From NCBI GenBank assembly GCA_018304985.1, contig JAGVWP010000030.1:1-40935 (forward strand): a stretch of DNA of 40,935 nucleotides, in the 5' to 3' direction. Source of the stretch: Candidatus Pacearchaeota archaeon. GTDB taxonomy: Archaea; Nanobdellota; Nanobdellia; Pacearchaeales; GW2011-AR1. The translations under genes were made by a program, and so were the position numbers. The first letter of the stretch is position 1, and every line of letters begins with the position of its first letter. Positions 1 through 8,254 of the stretch are shown here, one piece after another. The notes below the pieces were generated by a model that saw only the letters and a program-made list of their open reading frames with translations, searched no databases and was not told the origin of the DNA.

Positions 1-171
1 CATCCATTCCGGTTCATTCTTGTCTTTTGAGATTTGCCTGACTAATTCTTCGCTAACTCCGGGCTGGGCTTTGAAATTAAGATTTTCTTCATTATAATGG
101 TCATAATTATCTCTGTTAATATCAATATTTTGATCCTTTTGTTGTTCTTGGATTACTTTTAATTCAGACAT
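1..171 (-). CDS. sufB: SufB, Fe-S cluster assembly scaffold (N-terminal 57 residues, runs off the window)
   Basis: This is the 5' end of a minus-strand gene that continues past base 1. It starts with ATG at 171-169. The 57 visible residues have an acidic, Asn-rich leader and then PGVSEELVRQISKDKNEPEW, the conserved opening of SufB (typically G-SEE-VR-IS--K-EPEWM). SufB is the scaffold of the SufBCD complex, which builds Fe-S clusters in the cytoplasm. On the minus strand a TATA-like stretch at about 205-193 is followed by a near-palindrome at 192-177, five bases before the ATG, so transcription is probably repressible there. The neighbour on the other side is the MraZ-like gene, transcribed divergently. 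The name rests on a short but characteristic segment; SufD shares the fold but usually lacks this opening. Confidence 0.87.
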   Translation of the reverse strand, partial: MSELKVIQEQQKDQNIDINRDNYDHYNEENLNFKAQPGVSEELVRQISKDKNEPEWM

Positions 172-176
172 AGAAA

Positions 177-192
177 CTTAACTATTGTTAAG
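177..192. promoter_or_regulatory. Near-palindromic operator in the sufB promoter (CTTAAC-N4-GTTAAG)
   Basis: The 16 bases have 6-bp inverted arms, CTTAAC and GTTAAG, around four central bases. Read on the minus strand, it lies between the TATA-like stretch (about 193-205) and the sufB ATG, that is over the expected transcription start. Fourteen bases in a row (CTTAACAATAGTTA) recur at 37707-37720 in the same position of another promoter. Placement suggests a repressor site; the regulator is unknown. Confidence 0.5.
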
Positions 193-307
193 TATATAAA
201 GTTTTTCATTTATTTTTAATAAGAAAGGTTTAAAAACTTTGATTTTATGAGATTTAATTTCAAAATAAAAATTTAATGATTTAAATAAAATTAAAGGAAA
301 AGACAAT

Positions 308-763
308 ATGATACAAAGACAAGAATATGCTGAAGTTCCGGTTTATATGGGACAAGCTTCTGCAAGTCTGGATAAAGGAAGATTTTTAATGCCTGAAAAA
401 TACAGAAAGGTATATGAAGAAAGAAACGGCAAAGGACAGCATTTTTATTTAGGAATATTAGCTCATACTGATAATGATAATGGATTTGATTATTTTGTGA
501 TTCATGATAGATTATCTTTTTCTTCACAATATACTAAATTGGAACATAATCCTTCTCTTGTTGGAGTTACACTCGATGAAGTTGATAGGTTTTTAATTCC
601 AGCAAATATAAGAGAAAGTCTTGGACTTGAAAATGATATAAAACTTATTGGTCCTGGAACAGGAACACTTGAAATCTGGAATCCGGAAACTTTTGCTTCT
701 TATTTGGAAGAGCAGAGTAAAAAAAATGATGAGCATAAAGAATTTTTTGCAAGTCTTTACTAA
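308..763 (+). CDS. MraZ-like protein with two SpoVT/AbrB-type repeats
   Basis: This 151-residue protein has two swapped-hairpin AbrB-type halves. Around residues 18-32 is ASLDKGRFLMPEKYRK, and around 85-120 is VTLDEVDRFLIPANIRESLG followed by LEIWNPETF. Both halves match the MraZ pattern (DxKGR-xxP-xxR, then an E-I-W tail), and the length is right for MraZ (about 140-150). In bacteria MraZ is a DNA-binding regulator at the head of the dcw cluster; here there are no cell-wall genes nearby. The gene is divergent from sufB and has its own AT-rich leader. In an archaeon this is either an acquired MraZ or an independent double-AbrB protein, so no gene symbol is given. Confidence 0.72.
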   Translation: MIQRQEYAEVPVYMGQASASLDKGRFLMPEKYRKVYEERNGKGQHFYLGILAHTDNDNGFDYFVIHDRLSFSSQYTKLEHNPSLVGVTLDEVDRFLIPANIRESLGLENDIKLIGPGTGTLEIWNPETFASYLEEQSKKNDEHKEFFASLY

Positions 764-775
764 TAGTCCTATATT

Positions 776-1486
776 TTAATCATACTTCTCGCTGAATATA
801 TTTTTCATTTCAATGTCATTATTAACTAAAATTGCCCTTACAGAATCAACCATTTCTTTCAAGCCGCAGAGGTAATAATGGGCTTCCTTGTTAATGTTGT
901 TTTTAACTAATTGCTGAACTCTTCCAATTTCATTATTTTCTGTATTATTTATTGGCTCACTTAGTATGCTATAATATTTGAAATTTTTATATTTTTTTTC
1001 TAATTCTTTAAATTCATCATTATATAAAATTCTTTCCTCCTCTTTATACCCGGTTAGGAGAGTTACTTTTGCTTGATGCCCATATTCAAGGATATATGGA
1101 ATCATGCTTCTAAACGGTGCTATTCCAACCCCGTGTGAAATGAAAATTAGATTTTTATTTTTTGATTCGTCACTTATTTTGAAAAATCCTAGAGGCCCTA
1201 AAAAATTAATTTTATCGTTAGCTTTAAACTTGTCAATTATAGGAGAAGCTAGACCATTTTCAAGAATTTTTATGCATAGTTCTGCGTATCCTTCATTGGC
1301 TTTTTCTGGGATTGATGCTAATGAATAGGGTCTTCTAATTTTTTCATTTTCTTTTTCCAATATCATTGATATATACTGCCCGGGGATAAAATTAAAATCT
1401 TTTGGGATAGAAATTTTCAGATGCTTTACACTATTGCTTAGCTGCTTTATTTCTAATATTTCTGATGTAAATTTTAATGGGGACAT
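776..1486 (-). CDS. FAD/NAD(P)-binding oxidoreductase, ferredoxin-NADP reductase family
   Basis: The 236 residues show the two-domain FNR layout. The FAD domain (about 1-100) contains PGQYISM and RRPYSLAS, the RxYS flavin-binding motif. The nucleotide-binding domain (about 105-236) contains ISHGVGIAPFRSM, matching the GxGxxP signature, then YYLCGLKEMV, and the protein ends in FSEKYD, close to the usual aromatic C-terminus. It probably moves electrons between NAD(P)H and a ferredoxin or other Fe-S protein; the ferredoxin at 7938-8231 is one possible partner, by inference. It lies one base after the stop of the upstream gene (1488-1826), so the two are likely co-transcribed. The exact electron acceptor cannot be told. 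Confidence 0.85.
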   Translation of the reverse strand: MSPLKFTSEILEIKQLSNSVKHLKISIPKDFNFIPGQYISMILEKENEKIRRPYSLASIPEKANEGYAELCIKILENGLASPIIDKFKANDKINFLGPLGFFKISDESKNKNLIFISHGVGIAPFRSMIPYILEYGHQAKVTLLTGYKEEERILYNDEFKELEKKYKNFKYYSILSEPINNTENNEIGRVQQLVKNNINKEAHYYLCGLKEMVDSVRAILVNNDIEMKNIFSEKYD

Positions 1487-1487
1487 G

Positions 1488-1826
1488 TTAGTTTAATTTC
1501 CCTTCACTTTTTATTTTTTGATAGATAAATTCAAAAAACTGATAAGTTTTATCTAAAAGGTCTACTGCAGGACTTGAAAGATTTATTTGTGTTCCAGGAT
1601 TATATAAACTATCACAATATCTTAGAACTAAGACCTGTTTTACTATTTTATTATCTATTGATATTTTTAATGTTTTTATTATTGCAGGAATTCCTCTAAA
1701 ACTTAAGTTGCATCCTTTTAATTCACCTATTGTCATTTTTTCTAAGTCTTTGTAGGATATGGGACTTCTGTCTCTGACTACTAGTATTCCCTTTGGATCT
1801 TCTTCAAGTATTTTTTTTAAGTTCAT
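1488..1826 (-). CDS. Hypothetical protein upstream of the FNR-family reductase
   Basis: The 112 residues match no family I recognise. There is no signal peptide or membrane segment. Two Cys residues are present (in KGCNLSF and RYCDSLYN) and the C-terminus is a Lys-rich helix. The ATG at 1826 has a good TATA box on the minus strand (TATTTAAATC, about 25 bases upstream), so this gene probably heads a two-gene unit with the reductase. The divergent HTH gene at 1908 shares the intergenic region. A role linked to the reductase is only suggested by position. Confidence 0.7.
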   Translation of the reverse strand: MNLKKILEEDPKGILVVRDRSPISYKDLEKMTIGELKGCNLSFRGIPAIIKTLKISIDNKIVKQVLVLRYCDSLYNPGTQINLSSPAVDLLDKTYQFFEFIYQKIKSEGKLN

Positions 1827-1907
1827 ATTATACCGGCTTGATTTAAATATTTAAAAAGATATTCATAAGCCTTAAATACTTAACTATCTTAAACTTTTTT
1901 GTCTAAA

Positions 1908-2276
1908 ATGCTGAAATTAATGCCCCAGGAGCTTGAAGTTTGGTACCTTCTTCCTTCATTAAGGAAAGAACTTGCGAAGTTATTTATTAAGGATTATGCC
2001 TTGAGTCAGAGAGAAGTTTCTGAAATTCTTGGAATAACTGAAAGCGCTGTTTCCCAGTATTTAAAATCTAAAAGAGCTAAGAAAATGAAGTTTTCAAGCA
2101 TGGAAATGGGAGAAATAAAGAAGACAGCTGGCAAAATTGTTCATGATAAGAAAAATTCCAGAATATACCTTTATGATTTGTCTAAGAAGTTGAGGGGGAG
2201 TGAGTGTATGTGTATAGTTCACAGAAAACATGATAAAACCCTGCCTGAAGATTGCAGAATGTGCAGGGAGAGATGA
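1908..2276 (+). CDS. HTH transcriptional regulator with a C-terminal cysteine cluster
   Basis: I place the start at ATG 1908 rather than an in-frame TTG at 1899, because a TATA box (TTAAATAC, about 1872-1879) lies the right distance upstream for a leaderless message. The 122 residues carry a helix-turn-helix of Xre/sigma type, ALSQREVSEILGITESAVSQ (about 32-51), and end in a cluster, CMC-(16)-CRMC. That pattern resembles archaeal predicted regulators with an HTH plus four Cys (COG2522-like). The Cys residues could hold an Fe-S cluster or zinc, which would make this a redox or metal sensor. Its own promoter has a half-conserved CTTAACTATCTTAA site (1879-1892) like the sufB operator, so it is a candidate for the regulator of that site; this is inference. 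Confidence 0.75.
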   Translation: MLKLMPQELEVWYLLPSLRKELAKLFIKDYALSQREVSEILGITESAVSQYLKSKRAKKMKFSSMEMGEIKKTAGKIVHDKKNSRIYLYDLSKKLRGSECMCIVHRKHDKTLPEDCRMCRER

Positions 2277-2326
2277 TTTTAGTATATAATATTAAGATAT
2301 TTAATTATTAATGGATAAATGGTTAG

Positions 2327-2420
2327 TAGCTTACTCATTAAAATTAGGTAAGAATATGGTATGATATCAAGAAAGTTCTGAAAATACTGCAATAACTTTA
2401 CATGATTTATTGGCTTGATA
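2327..2420 (+). repeat. Interspersed intergenic element, copy A (degenerate)
   Basis: This is the main content of the 306-base gap 2277-2582. It opens with TAGCTTACTC, shared with copy B at 8255, followed by AAATTAGGTAAGAATATG, then TTCTGAAAATACTGCAATAA, which matches copies E and I. The hairpin found in other copies is decayed here. The rest of the gap is AT-rich and ends in a TATA box (TTTAAAAG, about 2553) 25-30 bases before the next gene. I see no reading frame in the gap. Confidence 0.5.
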
Positions 2421-2582
2421 TGTTAATCTTTATAATTTAAATGATTTTAACTTGGTTTTATGAAATATTTTACTTTTTTATTTATAAATTGGGTTTTTAT
2501 TTAATTTTATTGCTGCTTGATTATTTTAAAATATATCTTTAAGTGAATAAGTGTTTAAAAGTCCAGTTTTAATCATCTATTT

Positions 2583-4250
2583 ATGCCAACTGAAAAATAT
2601 GTGTCAATAGATGAACTTCCAGAGCATCTTATTACAGCTCTTTCAAAATATGTTTCTAGTGTTGATGATGATGTTTTTGTTTTAAGAAATCTGCCTCCTG
2701 AGTTAAAGGGAGGATTATTAGCCAGGTATTCTCGTGCACCTACTGGATTAAGACTTACACTTGTCAATGAATTTCTTGATGAAAATGGAGAGCCTATTGC
2801 TGCTAAAGGCACGGAGCTATTAGAGAGGGTTCTTGTTGGTTTTGGTGATGATTCTGTTGGTGAGTTAGAGGGAGCGCATGTTGGCTTGGAAAATGTTTCA
2901 CAGTTATTTACTAAAGATATTGAGGATAGAAGAATTGGCGGGTCTCCAATAGAACAATCAACAAGATATGTAAAATATGATCAAAAGGATTCAAAAGGAA
3001 GATGGAGATATATACGCCCTGTTGAAATTATTGAATCTGGTTTGCTAGAAAAATTTGAAAGTGTAACTGATAGAGCTTTTGAAGTTTATAGTGAAGGAAT
3101 AAAAAGATTGAGCGATTATTTTAAAATTCAGTTTCCTAGAGATCAATTTAAGATTTCTGTTGAGAGAAATGGAAGTGTTGTTAAACTTGGGGAAGAAGAT
3201 TTAAATGATAATGAAAAAAAAGCATTTGGAAATGCATATAATTTCACTGTAAGATGCGCAGCGCTTGATGTGGGGAGATGTGTTCTGCCGTCTTCAACAT
3301 TAACCCAAATCGGATTATTTGGCAATGGAAGATTTTTTACTAATATAATAACTTTTCTTAAAAGCACTGAATTAGCAGAATCTAATAAAAAAGGAGTTGA
3401 ACTTGAGCAGGCGTTAAGAACAGAGATACCGACTTTTATTAGGAGAAATAAAATTGACCCAAGAATTAAAGAAATTAATTCAAAAATGCGTAACCTATCT
3501 GGAAGATTATTTTCTGGAGTTGTTCCTGATGATAATCATGTTACTTTAGTTCCGAGATCAGAGTATATTGATGAAGTTGTTTCTTCAATTTTATTTTCTT
3601 ATACTAATGTTTCCTTGCAACAAATTTTACTTGAAGTTACAAAAATGCCTTTGCAGAATAAATTAAAAATTTTTGATACTTACAAAGGAATTAGAAAAGA
3701 AAGAAGAGATAGAACTGGGAGAGGTTTAGAAGCAGGTTATCCAATTGTTTTTGATTTAGTTGGAGGATTTGCAGAGTATAGAGATTTAGAAAGACATAGA
3801 ATGCTAACACAGCAAAGACAGAGATTGTCTCCTGATTTTAGATTTATTATCCCTTCAGAAATTATAGAAGTTGGCTTGGAAAATGCTGTTGTTGATATTG
3901 AAGGAAGAATGTCTGATTTATACAATGATTTAAGGTATGCTGGATTAAATGAAGCTTCACAATATGCGACTTTATTTAATCATAAGATGAGATTTATGCT
4001 AGGAATGAATTTAAGAGAGTTTCAACATCTTTCAGAATTAAGAACAACACCTGCAGGACATTTTAGCTATAAGGAAATGGTTCAGGAAATGACAAGGCAA
4101 TTAAAAGAAAGAGAACCTTGGAGTGAGAGATTTTATGAATTTGTGGATTATTCTGATTCCAGCAATAAGATATCCAGAGCTAATGAACAATCAAGAATTG
4201 CCGGAAAGAGTTTGCAGCAAAGATTGGATATGAGTGGAGATTTAGATTAA
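2583..4250 (+). CDS. Tandem ThyX-like protein (FAD-dependent thymidylate synthase superfamily)
   Basis: The 555 residues look like two ThyX-type halves fused in one chain. The first half has YSRAPTGLR (about 50) and EDRRIGGSPIEQSTRY (about 115-130), similar to the ThyX signature RHRxxSxNExSxRY. The second half has FAEYRDLERHRMLTQQRQRLS (about 400-420), which holds the RHR part. Each half keeps only part of the canonical motif, so the catalytic site, if active, may be built from both halves. Normal ThyX is about 220-250 residues and works as a tetramer. The start follows a TATA box by about 25 bases. The fold call is fairly secure; true dUMP methylation is not shown. Confidence 0.72.
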   Translation: MPTEKYVSIDELPEHLITALSKYVSSVDDDVFVLRNLPPELKGGLLARYSRAPTGLRLTLVNEFLDENGEPIAAKGTELLERVLVGFGDDSVGELEGAHVGLENVSQLFTKDIEDRRIGGSPIEQSTRYVKYDQKDSKGRWRYIRPVEIIESGLLEKFESVTDRAFEVYSEGIKRLSDYFKIQFPRDQFKISVERNGSVVKLGEEDLNDNEKKAFGNAYNFTVRCAALDVGRCVLPSSTLTQIGLFGNGRFFTNIITFLKSTELAESNKKGVELEQALRTEIPTFIRRNKIDPRIKEINSKMRNLSGRLFSGVVPDDNHVTLVPRSEYIDEVVSSILFSYTNVSLQQILLEVTKMPLQNKLKIFDTYKGIRKERRDRTGRGLEAGYPIVFDLVGGFAEYRDLERHRMLTQQRQRLSPDFRFIIPSEIIEVGLENAVVDIEGRMSDLYNDLRYAGLNEASQYATLFNHKMRFMLGMNLREFQHLSELRTTPAGHFSYKEMVQEMTRQLKEREPWSERFYEFVDYSDSSNKISRANEQSRIAGKSLQQRLDMSGDLD

Positions 4251-4310
4251 TTCGGCATGATTGCTTTGCTGTAATAATAATCTTTAAATATGCTTTTTTA
4301 ATATTTTATA

Positions 4311-4676
4311 ATGAATAAAAATTATGAATTTCATGGACCTGCTTTAGAAGGAGATTATATAATTGGATTATTTGTTACTAAATCTTTTGAAGATACGGAT
4401 AGAAAAAGAATATTAGAATATTATCATAGGATGAATTTTGAATTAGCCCATACATCTGAAGCTAATGGCAGCCAAGTTTTAATTCTTAAATTTTCTCCAG
4501 ATATTGTAATTAGAGATGATATTCTTGGAAGACCAATTGAATTTATGGGAGATTTAACAGGCGCTGCAATTAATGCTCTTGCTGAATATTTTGGTTTTGA
4601 TGTAAGACCTGCTGTTTATTTTAAGGGAAAAACTCTTGATGAAGTTGCACAAGAAGTTGCTGCAATGGATGCTTAA
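4311..4676 (+). CDS. Hypothetical protein, 121 residues
   Basis: No family is recognised. The protein is soluble, acidic and contains a mix of strands and helices, with a hydrophobic stretch VLILKFSPDIVI in the middle and an Ala-rich helical end. It has its own strong promoter: TTTAAATATG about 24 bases before the ATG. It lies downstream of the ThyX-like gene and converges on taw1. A gene is well supported by the promoter and coherent composition; the function is not. Confidence 0.7.
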   Translation: MNKNYEFHGPALEGDYIIGLFVTKSFEDTDRKRILEYYHRMNFELAHTSEANGSQVLILKFSPDIVIRDDILGRPIEFMGDLTGAAINALAEYFGFDVRPAVYFKGKTLDEVAQEVAAMDA

Positions 4677-4690
4677 GCTTTATTTATTTT

Positions 4691-5767
4691 TCAATTTCCC
4701 ATAATTACTTTGCTGCAATAATCTTCTGCAGTAAATTCTTTATTTTGTTCTATTAACTGGAAGAATTTTGGAAAATTAATCCAGGATTTCTTTTTTAGGG
4801 ATTTTTTAATTAGTAAAACAACACGTGATGGAATATGCTCACGCATTAACTCGTATTCTGGCATGTATTCTAATAGTTCCTTGGAGAAATTTCTTACATC
4901 ATCCATAAAAGGCATATTGCTTGGCTTGTAATTTCTTTGAGACTCTCCAACCCACATATAGCTTTTTAGTTCTATAAAATTAGGATCTCCTCTATGAATT
5001 AAATCTGCATAACCTTTTAGGTCTGTCATGTTTTCATCTTTAATTAAAGTTAATCTAATGCAGGTTCTGTAATCTCGGGTTTTTAGCAGATCTAAACAAT
5101 CTAAGGTTCTTTGCCAAAAATCTTTGAATAAAGGACGATCAATTTTTTTCATCAGTTTTTTATTTGGAGCATCAATACTTAGGTATAATTGGGTTACTTT
5201 ATCAATTTTCTTTATTTGTTCCGGGTATTGAGCATTTGTTACAAGAAATGTTGAGATTTTTCTTTTGTGAAATGCTTTTATTATTTCATTGATTAAAGGA
5301 TATGTTATTGGTTCTCCTGTAAGAGAAAGAGCAACATGGCGAATATTTCCCATTTCTTTAATCCTTTTTTTATTCAGTTCTGAATTTCCTTTAAATCCCT
5401 GAAGCAATTTTATCTGAGCATCAATTGAATGATTAATAATATGTTCTGGAGAATCTATTGGACCATACCATTCTTTGTTTACTGGCGCTTTTAATCCTCT
5501 CCAGCAGAACTTGCATCTGCTTGCACAGAACATGGAAGTTGTCATCTGAAGGCACTGATGGGAGCGAATTCCATAGAAAACATATTTATAACAGCCTCCA
5601 TGGCCTCTTAACATTTTTTTTGTCCATTCACATACTTTTACAGCAGAATGATTTCCTATTTTTCTATAACCCTGTTTTTCTAATACATTCCATTGCCCGT
5701 TAGACATTTGAGATTTTTCTTTTTCTAATCCAATTTTTGGCTGAATAATATTTAATTTAAGAGTCAT
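4691..5767 (-). CDS. taw1: tRNA 4-demethylwyosine synthase (radical SAM)
   Basis: The 358-residue protein has the radical SAM motif CxxxCxxC as CASRCKFCW (about 82-90), preceded by SHQCLQMTTSMF, and a further upstream Cys pair (VCEWTK about 46, GGCYKYVF about 58) expected for the second Fe-S cluster of TYW1/Taw1. SLTGEPITYP and LVTNAQYPEQI are also typical. Taw1 condenses pyruvate with N1-methylguanosine-37 of tRNA-Phe to make the tricyclic wyosine base. The archaeal form lacks the flavodoxin domain, as here. It is transcribed alone, divergent from 5842. An in-frame ATG 20 codons in is an alternative start. Confidence 0.93.
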   Translation of the reverse strand: MTLKLNIIQPKIGLEKEKSQMSNGQWNVLEKQGYRKIGNHSAVKVCEWTKKMLRGHGGCYKYVFYGIRSHQCLQMTTSMFCASRCKFCWRGLKAPVNKEWYGPIDSPEHIINHSIDAQIKLLQGFKGNSELNKKRIKEMGNIRHVALSLTGEPITYPLINEIIKAFHKRKISTFLVTNAQYPEQIKKIDKVTQLYLSIDAPNKKLMKKIDRPLFKDFWQRTLDCLDLLKTRDYRTCIRLTLIKDENMTDLKGYADLIHRGDPNFIELKSYMWVGESQRNYKPSNMPFMDDVRNFSKELLEYMPEYELMREHIPSRVVLLIKKSLKKKSWINFPKFFQLIEQNKEFTAEDYCSKVIMGN

Positions 5768-5841
5768 TGTTATTTTTGTTATTTTTGTTATATAAATCTT
5801 TATATATTTACAATTTTAAATAAACATATTAAACTAATAAA

Positions 5842-6219
5842 ATGAAATTTAGGCATGATTATTCAGTAAAATTATTAGCCTCTCTTGTAAATTTTAGGAG
5901 ACACGGCTATAAAAAGGCTGTTAGTTTATTAGATAATATAAGTTTATCTCCTCAAGAAAGAGAGGAAATAAGAAATAGTTTGAGTAAAACAGAAAAATTA
6001 AGCAGAAAAAATAAATCTAATGGCCGTCCTGGATTTTCATGGGAGTTTGCCAGCTGTAAAATTCCAGTAACTTATGAAAGATTCCTAAAGGCTGGAAATT
6101 ATATCTCTGCTCAAATTTATGTTCTTTCATTTCCAGAGCATATAAGGGAAGCTGCTGAGGTTACTCTTAATCCCATTGATAGATCTTATTTAAAGGCATT
6201 AGAATATCTTTTAGAATAG
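5842..6219 (+). CDS. Hypothetical basic protein, 125 residues
   Basis: I do not recognise the family. The protein is predicted to be mainly helical, basic in the first 70 residues (RRHGYKK, RKNKSNGRP) and hydrophobic near the end. There is no signal peptide or membrane segment. A TATA-like TTTTAAATAAAC lies about 28 bases before the ATG, supporting a leaderless transcript. It is divergent from taw1 and upstream of the VIT-family transporter, with a separate promoter for each. Confidence 0.65.
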   Translation: MKFRHDYSVKLLASLVNFRRHGYKKAVSLLDNISLSPQEREEIRNSLSKTEKLSRKNKSNGRPGFSWEFASCKIPVTYERFLKAGNYISAQIYVLSFPEHIREAAEVTLNPIDRSYLKALEYLLE

Positions 6220-6267
6220 TTATAATGAATTAAAAACCTTTTTATAGGTGTTTAATTTTATATAAAT

Positions 6268-7002
6268 ATGAGGTTAAAAAGAGGGAAACATATTGAACTA
6301 CATCATAAAACAGTTAGCGGTACTGAAAAATACTTGAAAAGCATTCTTTATGGTGGGTTGGATGGCATTATTACTACTTTTGCAGTTGTTGCAGGAGTTG
6401 CAGGAGCTGCTCTTGGCTCTGGAATTATTCTTATTTTAGGTTTTGCAAATTTGATTGCAGATGGGATATCAATGGCAATTGGAGACTATCTTTCAACTAA
6501 ATCCCAGAATGAGTTTCATGAACGGGAAAAGAAACATGAGAAAGAAGAGGTGAAGAACTATCCTGAAGCTGAAAAAGAAGAAATGGTTGAATTTTATATT
6601 AAAAAAGGTGTAAACAGGCAGGATGCTATTAAACTTGTTAGTATTATTTTTAAAAATAAGAAACTAGCTGTTGAAACTTTAATTACTGAAGAACTTGATA
6701 TTCCTACAAAAGAAGAATCTCCAGTTAAAAATGCTGTTTTTACATTTTTATCATTCTCTGTTTTTGGGCTGATTCCTTTAATTGTATACATTATTCACTA
6801 TCTAAATTCCGGCTTAATTACTAATACATTTATTGTTACGATTGTTTTAACAGCTATTGCTCTTTTTCTTTTAGGATCATTTAAAGTTAGAATAACTGGC
6901 AAGAACTGGCTCTATTCTGGAATTGAAACCTTAGTTATTGGCGGAGTTGCTGCTGGCGCTGCCTTTGCTGTTGGAAAATTGCTGGCTGGAATGGCGGGGT
7001 AG
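6268..7002 (+). CDS. VIT1/CCC1-family iron/manganese transporter
   Basis: The 244-residue membrane protein opens with LYGGLDGIITTFAVVAGVAGAAL (about 28-50) and GFANLIADGISMAIGDYLSTKS (about 58-80), both hallmarks of the VIT family. A charged cytoplasmic segment with many Glu and Lys (about 80-150, the metal-binding domain) follows, then three more membrane helices ending GGVAAGAAFAVGKLL. Family members export or store Fe(II) or Mn(II). The gene has its own promoter (CTTTTTATAGG). Its presence fits the metal and Fe-S theme of the window; which metal it carries is unknown. Confidence 0.9.
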   Translation: MRLKRGKHIELHHKTVSGTEKYLKSILYGGLDGIITTFAVVAGVAGAALGSGIILILGFANLIADGISMAIGDYLSTKSQNEFHEREKKHEKEEVKNYPEAEKEEMVEFYIKKGVNRQDAIKLVSIIFKNKKLAVETLITEELDIPTKEESPVKNAVFTFLSFSVFGLIPLIVYIIHYLNSGLITNTFIVTIVLTAIALFLLGSFKVRITGKNWLYSGIETLVIGGVAAGAAFAVGKLLAGMAG

Positions 7003-7036
7003 AAAGATTTAAATATTAGTTATACATGTCTAATTT

Positions 7037-7285
7037 ATGGAGAGTATAGAAACCAAAGTTAAGAAATGGGGAAATTCCTTCGGGATAGTTATACCTAAAG
7101 AAGTTGTTGATAAGGAAAATCTTCGGGAGGGGGCAGAGATAACTATTACTATTAGAACAAATAAAGCTATGACAGTTGGCGAACTTATGGAACTTTCTAA
7201 AAAACTTGGTTTGCCTAAAAAATTAAAAAGAAACACCAAAGAGATACTTAATAAAACAAATAAAGAATTCTGGGGGGAAGATTAG
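7037..7285 (+). CDS. AbrB-type antitoxin (VapB-like)
   Basis: The 82 residues begin with an AbrB/MazE-type DNA-binding domain, KVKKWGNSFGIVIPKEVVDKENLREGAEI, and continue with a Lys-rich tail that probably wraps the toxin. The stop codon overlaps the GTG start of the following PIN gene by one base, the usual antitoxin-toxin arrangement. A TATA box (TTTAAATATT) sits 25 bases upstream of the ATG. The pair probably represses its own promoter through this protein, as is usual for VapB. Confidence 0.87.
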   Translation: MESIETKVKKWGNSFGIVIPKEVVDKENLREGAEITITIRTNKAMTVGELMELSKKLGLPKKLKRNTKEILNKTNKEFWGED

Positions 7286-7647
7286 TGAACTACTTTTTTG
7301 ACTCTTATGCAATTATAGAAATATTCAAGAATAATCCTGCTTATGATAAATACAAGGAGTTTATCATCTTAACAACTTCCTTAAATCTAGCTGAAGTATT
7401 TTATTCTTTACTTAATGAATTAGACAAACAATCTGCAGATTATTTAATAAATAATGCAAATTTTGAGTTTATTGAGATTACTCCTGAATTGGCCTTAGAA
7501 TCTTCATATTTTAGATATAAAAATAAGAAATTAAATTTGTCTTATGCTGATTGTTTAGGGTATATTGTTGCTAAAACAATGGATATCCCGTTTCTTACAG
7601 GAGATAGAGGATTTCAAAATATGGAAAATGTTGAGTATATCAAATAA
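7285..7647 (+). CDS. PIN-domain ribonuclease toxin (VapC-like)
   Basis: The 120-residue protein has the PIN-domain acidic residues in order: FFDSYAIIE at the N-terminus, SLNLAEVFYSLL (about 32-43), SYADCLGYIVAK (about 90-101) and FLTGDRGFQNM near the end. VapC toxins are Mg-dependent endoribonucleases that cut tRNA or rRNA. The GTG start overlaps the antitoxin stop (TAGTG), so translation is coupled. All catalytic positions appear intact, so the pair is probably active. Confidence 0.88.
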   Translation: MNYFFDSYAIIEIFKNNPAYDKYKEFIILTTSLNLAEVFYSLLNELDKQSADYLINNANFEFIEITPELALESSYFRYKNKKLNLSYADCLGYIVAKTMDIPFLTGDRGFQNMENVEYIK

Positions 7648-7684
7648 TAGGAAAATACTTATATTTCTTTGACTTCTATTTTAA

Positions 7685-7906
7685 ATGGAAAATAATTTAG
7701 TAAAACTTACAGAGTATAGAATTGTAGATTTTTTAAGGCATAATCCTACACATGGAATAAAAGTTTCTGGACTGCATAGAAAATTAAGATTTTCATATGA
7801 ACAGCTTAATCCTGCTTTAGATAATCTTGTAATGCGGGGAATTATTAAAAGAGATAAAAAATATTACAGACCAGATAATTTAAGTGCTTATCATGCCATG
7901 CATTAA
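7685..7906 (+). CDS. Small winged-helix DNA-binding protein
   Basis: The 73 residues form a compact winged helix: LTEYRIVDFLRHNPTHGIKVSGLHRKL, then a second helix pair (YEQLNPALDNLVMRGIIKRD) and a wing ending YYRPDNLS. It has its own TATA box (ACTTATATTTC). The domain resembles the DNA-binding part of archaeal MarR/ArsR-like regulators without any sensor domain. It could regulate the toxin-antitoxin pair before it or the ferredoxin after it; the sequence does not say which. Confidence 0.72.
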   Translation: MENNLVKLTEYRIVDFLRHNPTHGIKVSGLHRKLRFSYEQLNPALDNLVMRGIIKRDKKYYRPDNLSAYHAMH

Positions 7907-7937
7907 TGTTTAAATATGGTCTTTTTCTGGTCTAATA

Positions 7938-8231
7938 ATGGCAAAATTAGTTAAAATTGATACTGATGCTGATGGTAATGAGGTAGAGGAAGTAAAAGAA
8001 GTTAAGGATAATGATAATTTTGATCTGGTAGACAGAGCAGAGGAACTTGGAGTTGCATTTGGATGTCAGGATGGCAGATGCGGCAGCTGCAGAGTAGAAA
8101 TTGTTGAGGGAATGGAAAACTTAACAAAAAGAACACAGAATGAGTTTGATGCCGGCTTGATGGAAGACGAGCCATTTAGGCTAGCATGCCAGTGCAAAAT
8201 TAAGCAGGGATTGGTGAAGGTGAGAATATAG
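7938..8231 (+). CDS. 2Fe-2S ferredoxin (plant/adrenodoxin-type fold)
   Basis: The 97 residues hold the classic cluster-binding pattern: CQDGRCGSC (Cys at about 43, 48 and 51, spacing C-x4-C-x2-C) and the fourth Cys near residues 84-86 in RLACQCKI. It is a small soluble electron carrier. The promoter TTTAAATATGG lies about 25 bases before the ATG. Its most likely electron donor in this window is the FNR-family reductase at 776-1486 or thioredoxin reductase, but no direct link is visible. Confidence 0.92.
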   Translation: MAKLVKIDTDADGNEVEEVKEVKDNDNFDLVDRAEELGVAFGCQDGRCGSCRVEIVEGMENLTKRTQNEFDAGLMEDEPFRLACQCKIKQGLVKVRI

Positions 8232-8254
8232 ACGGTTAATTAAGAACTTATTTG

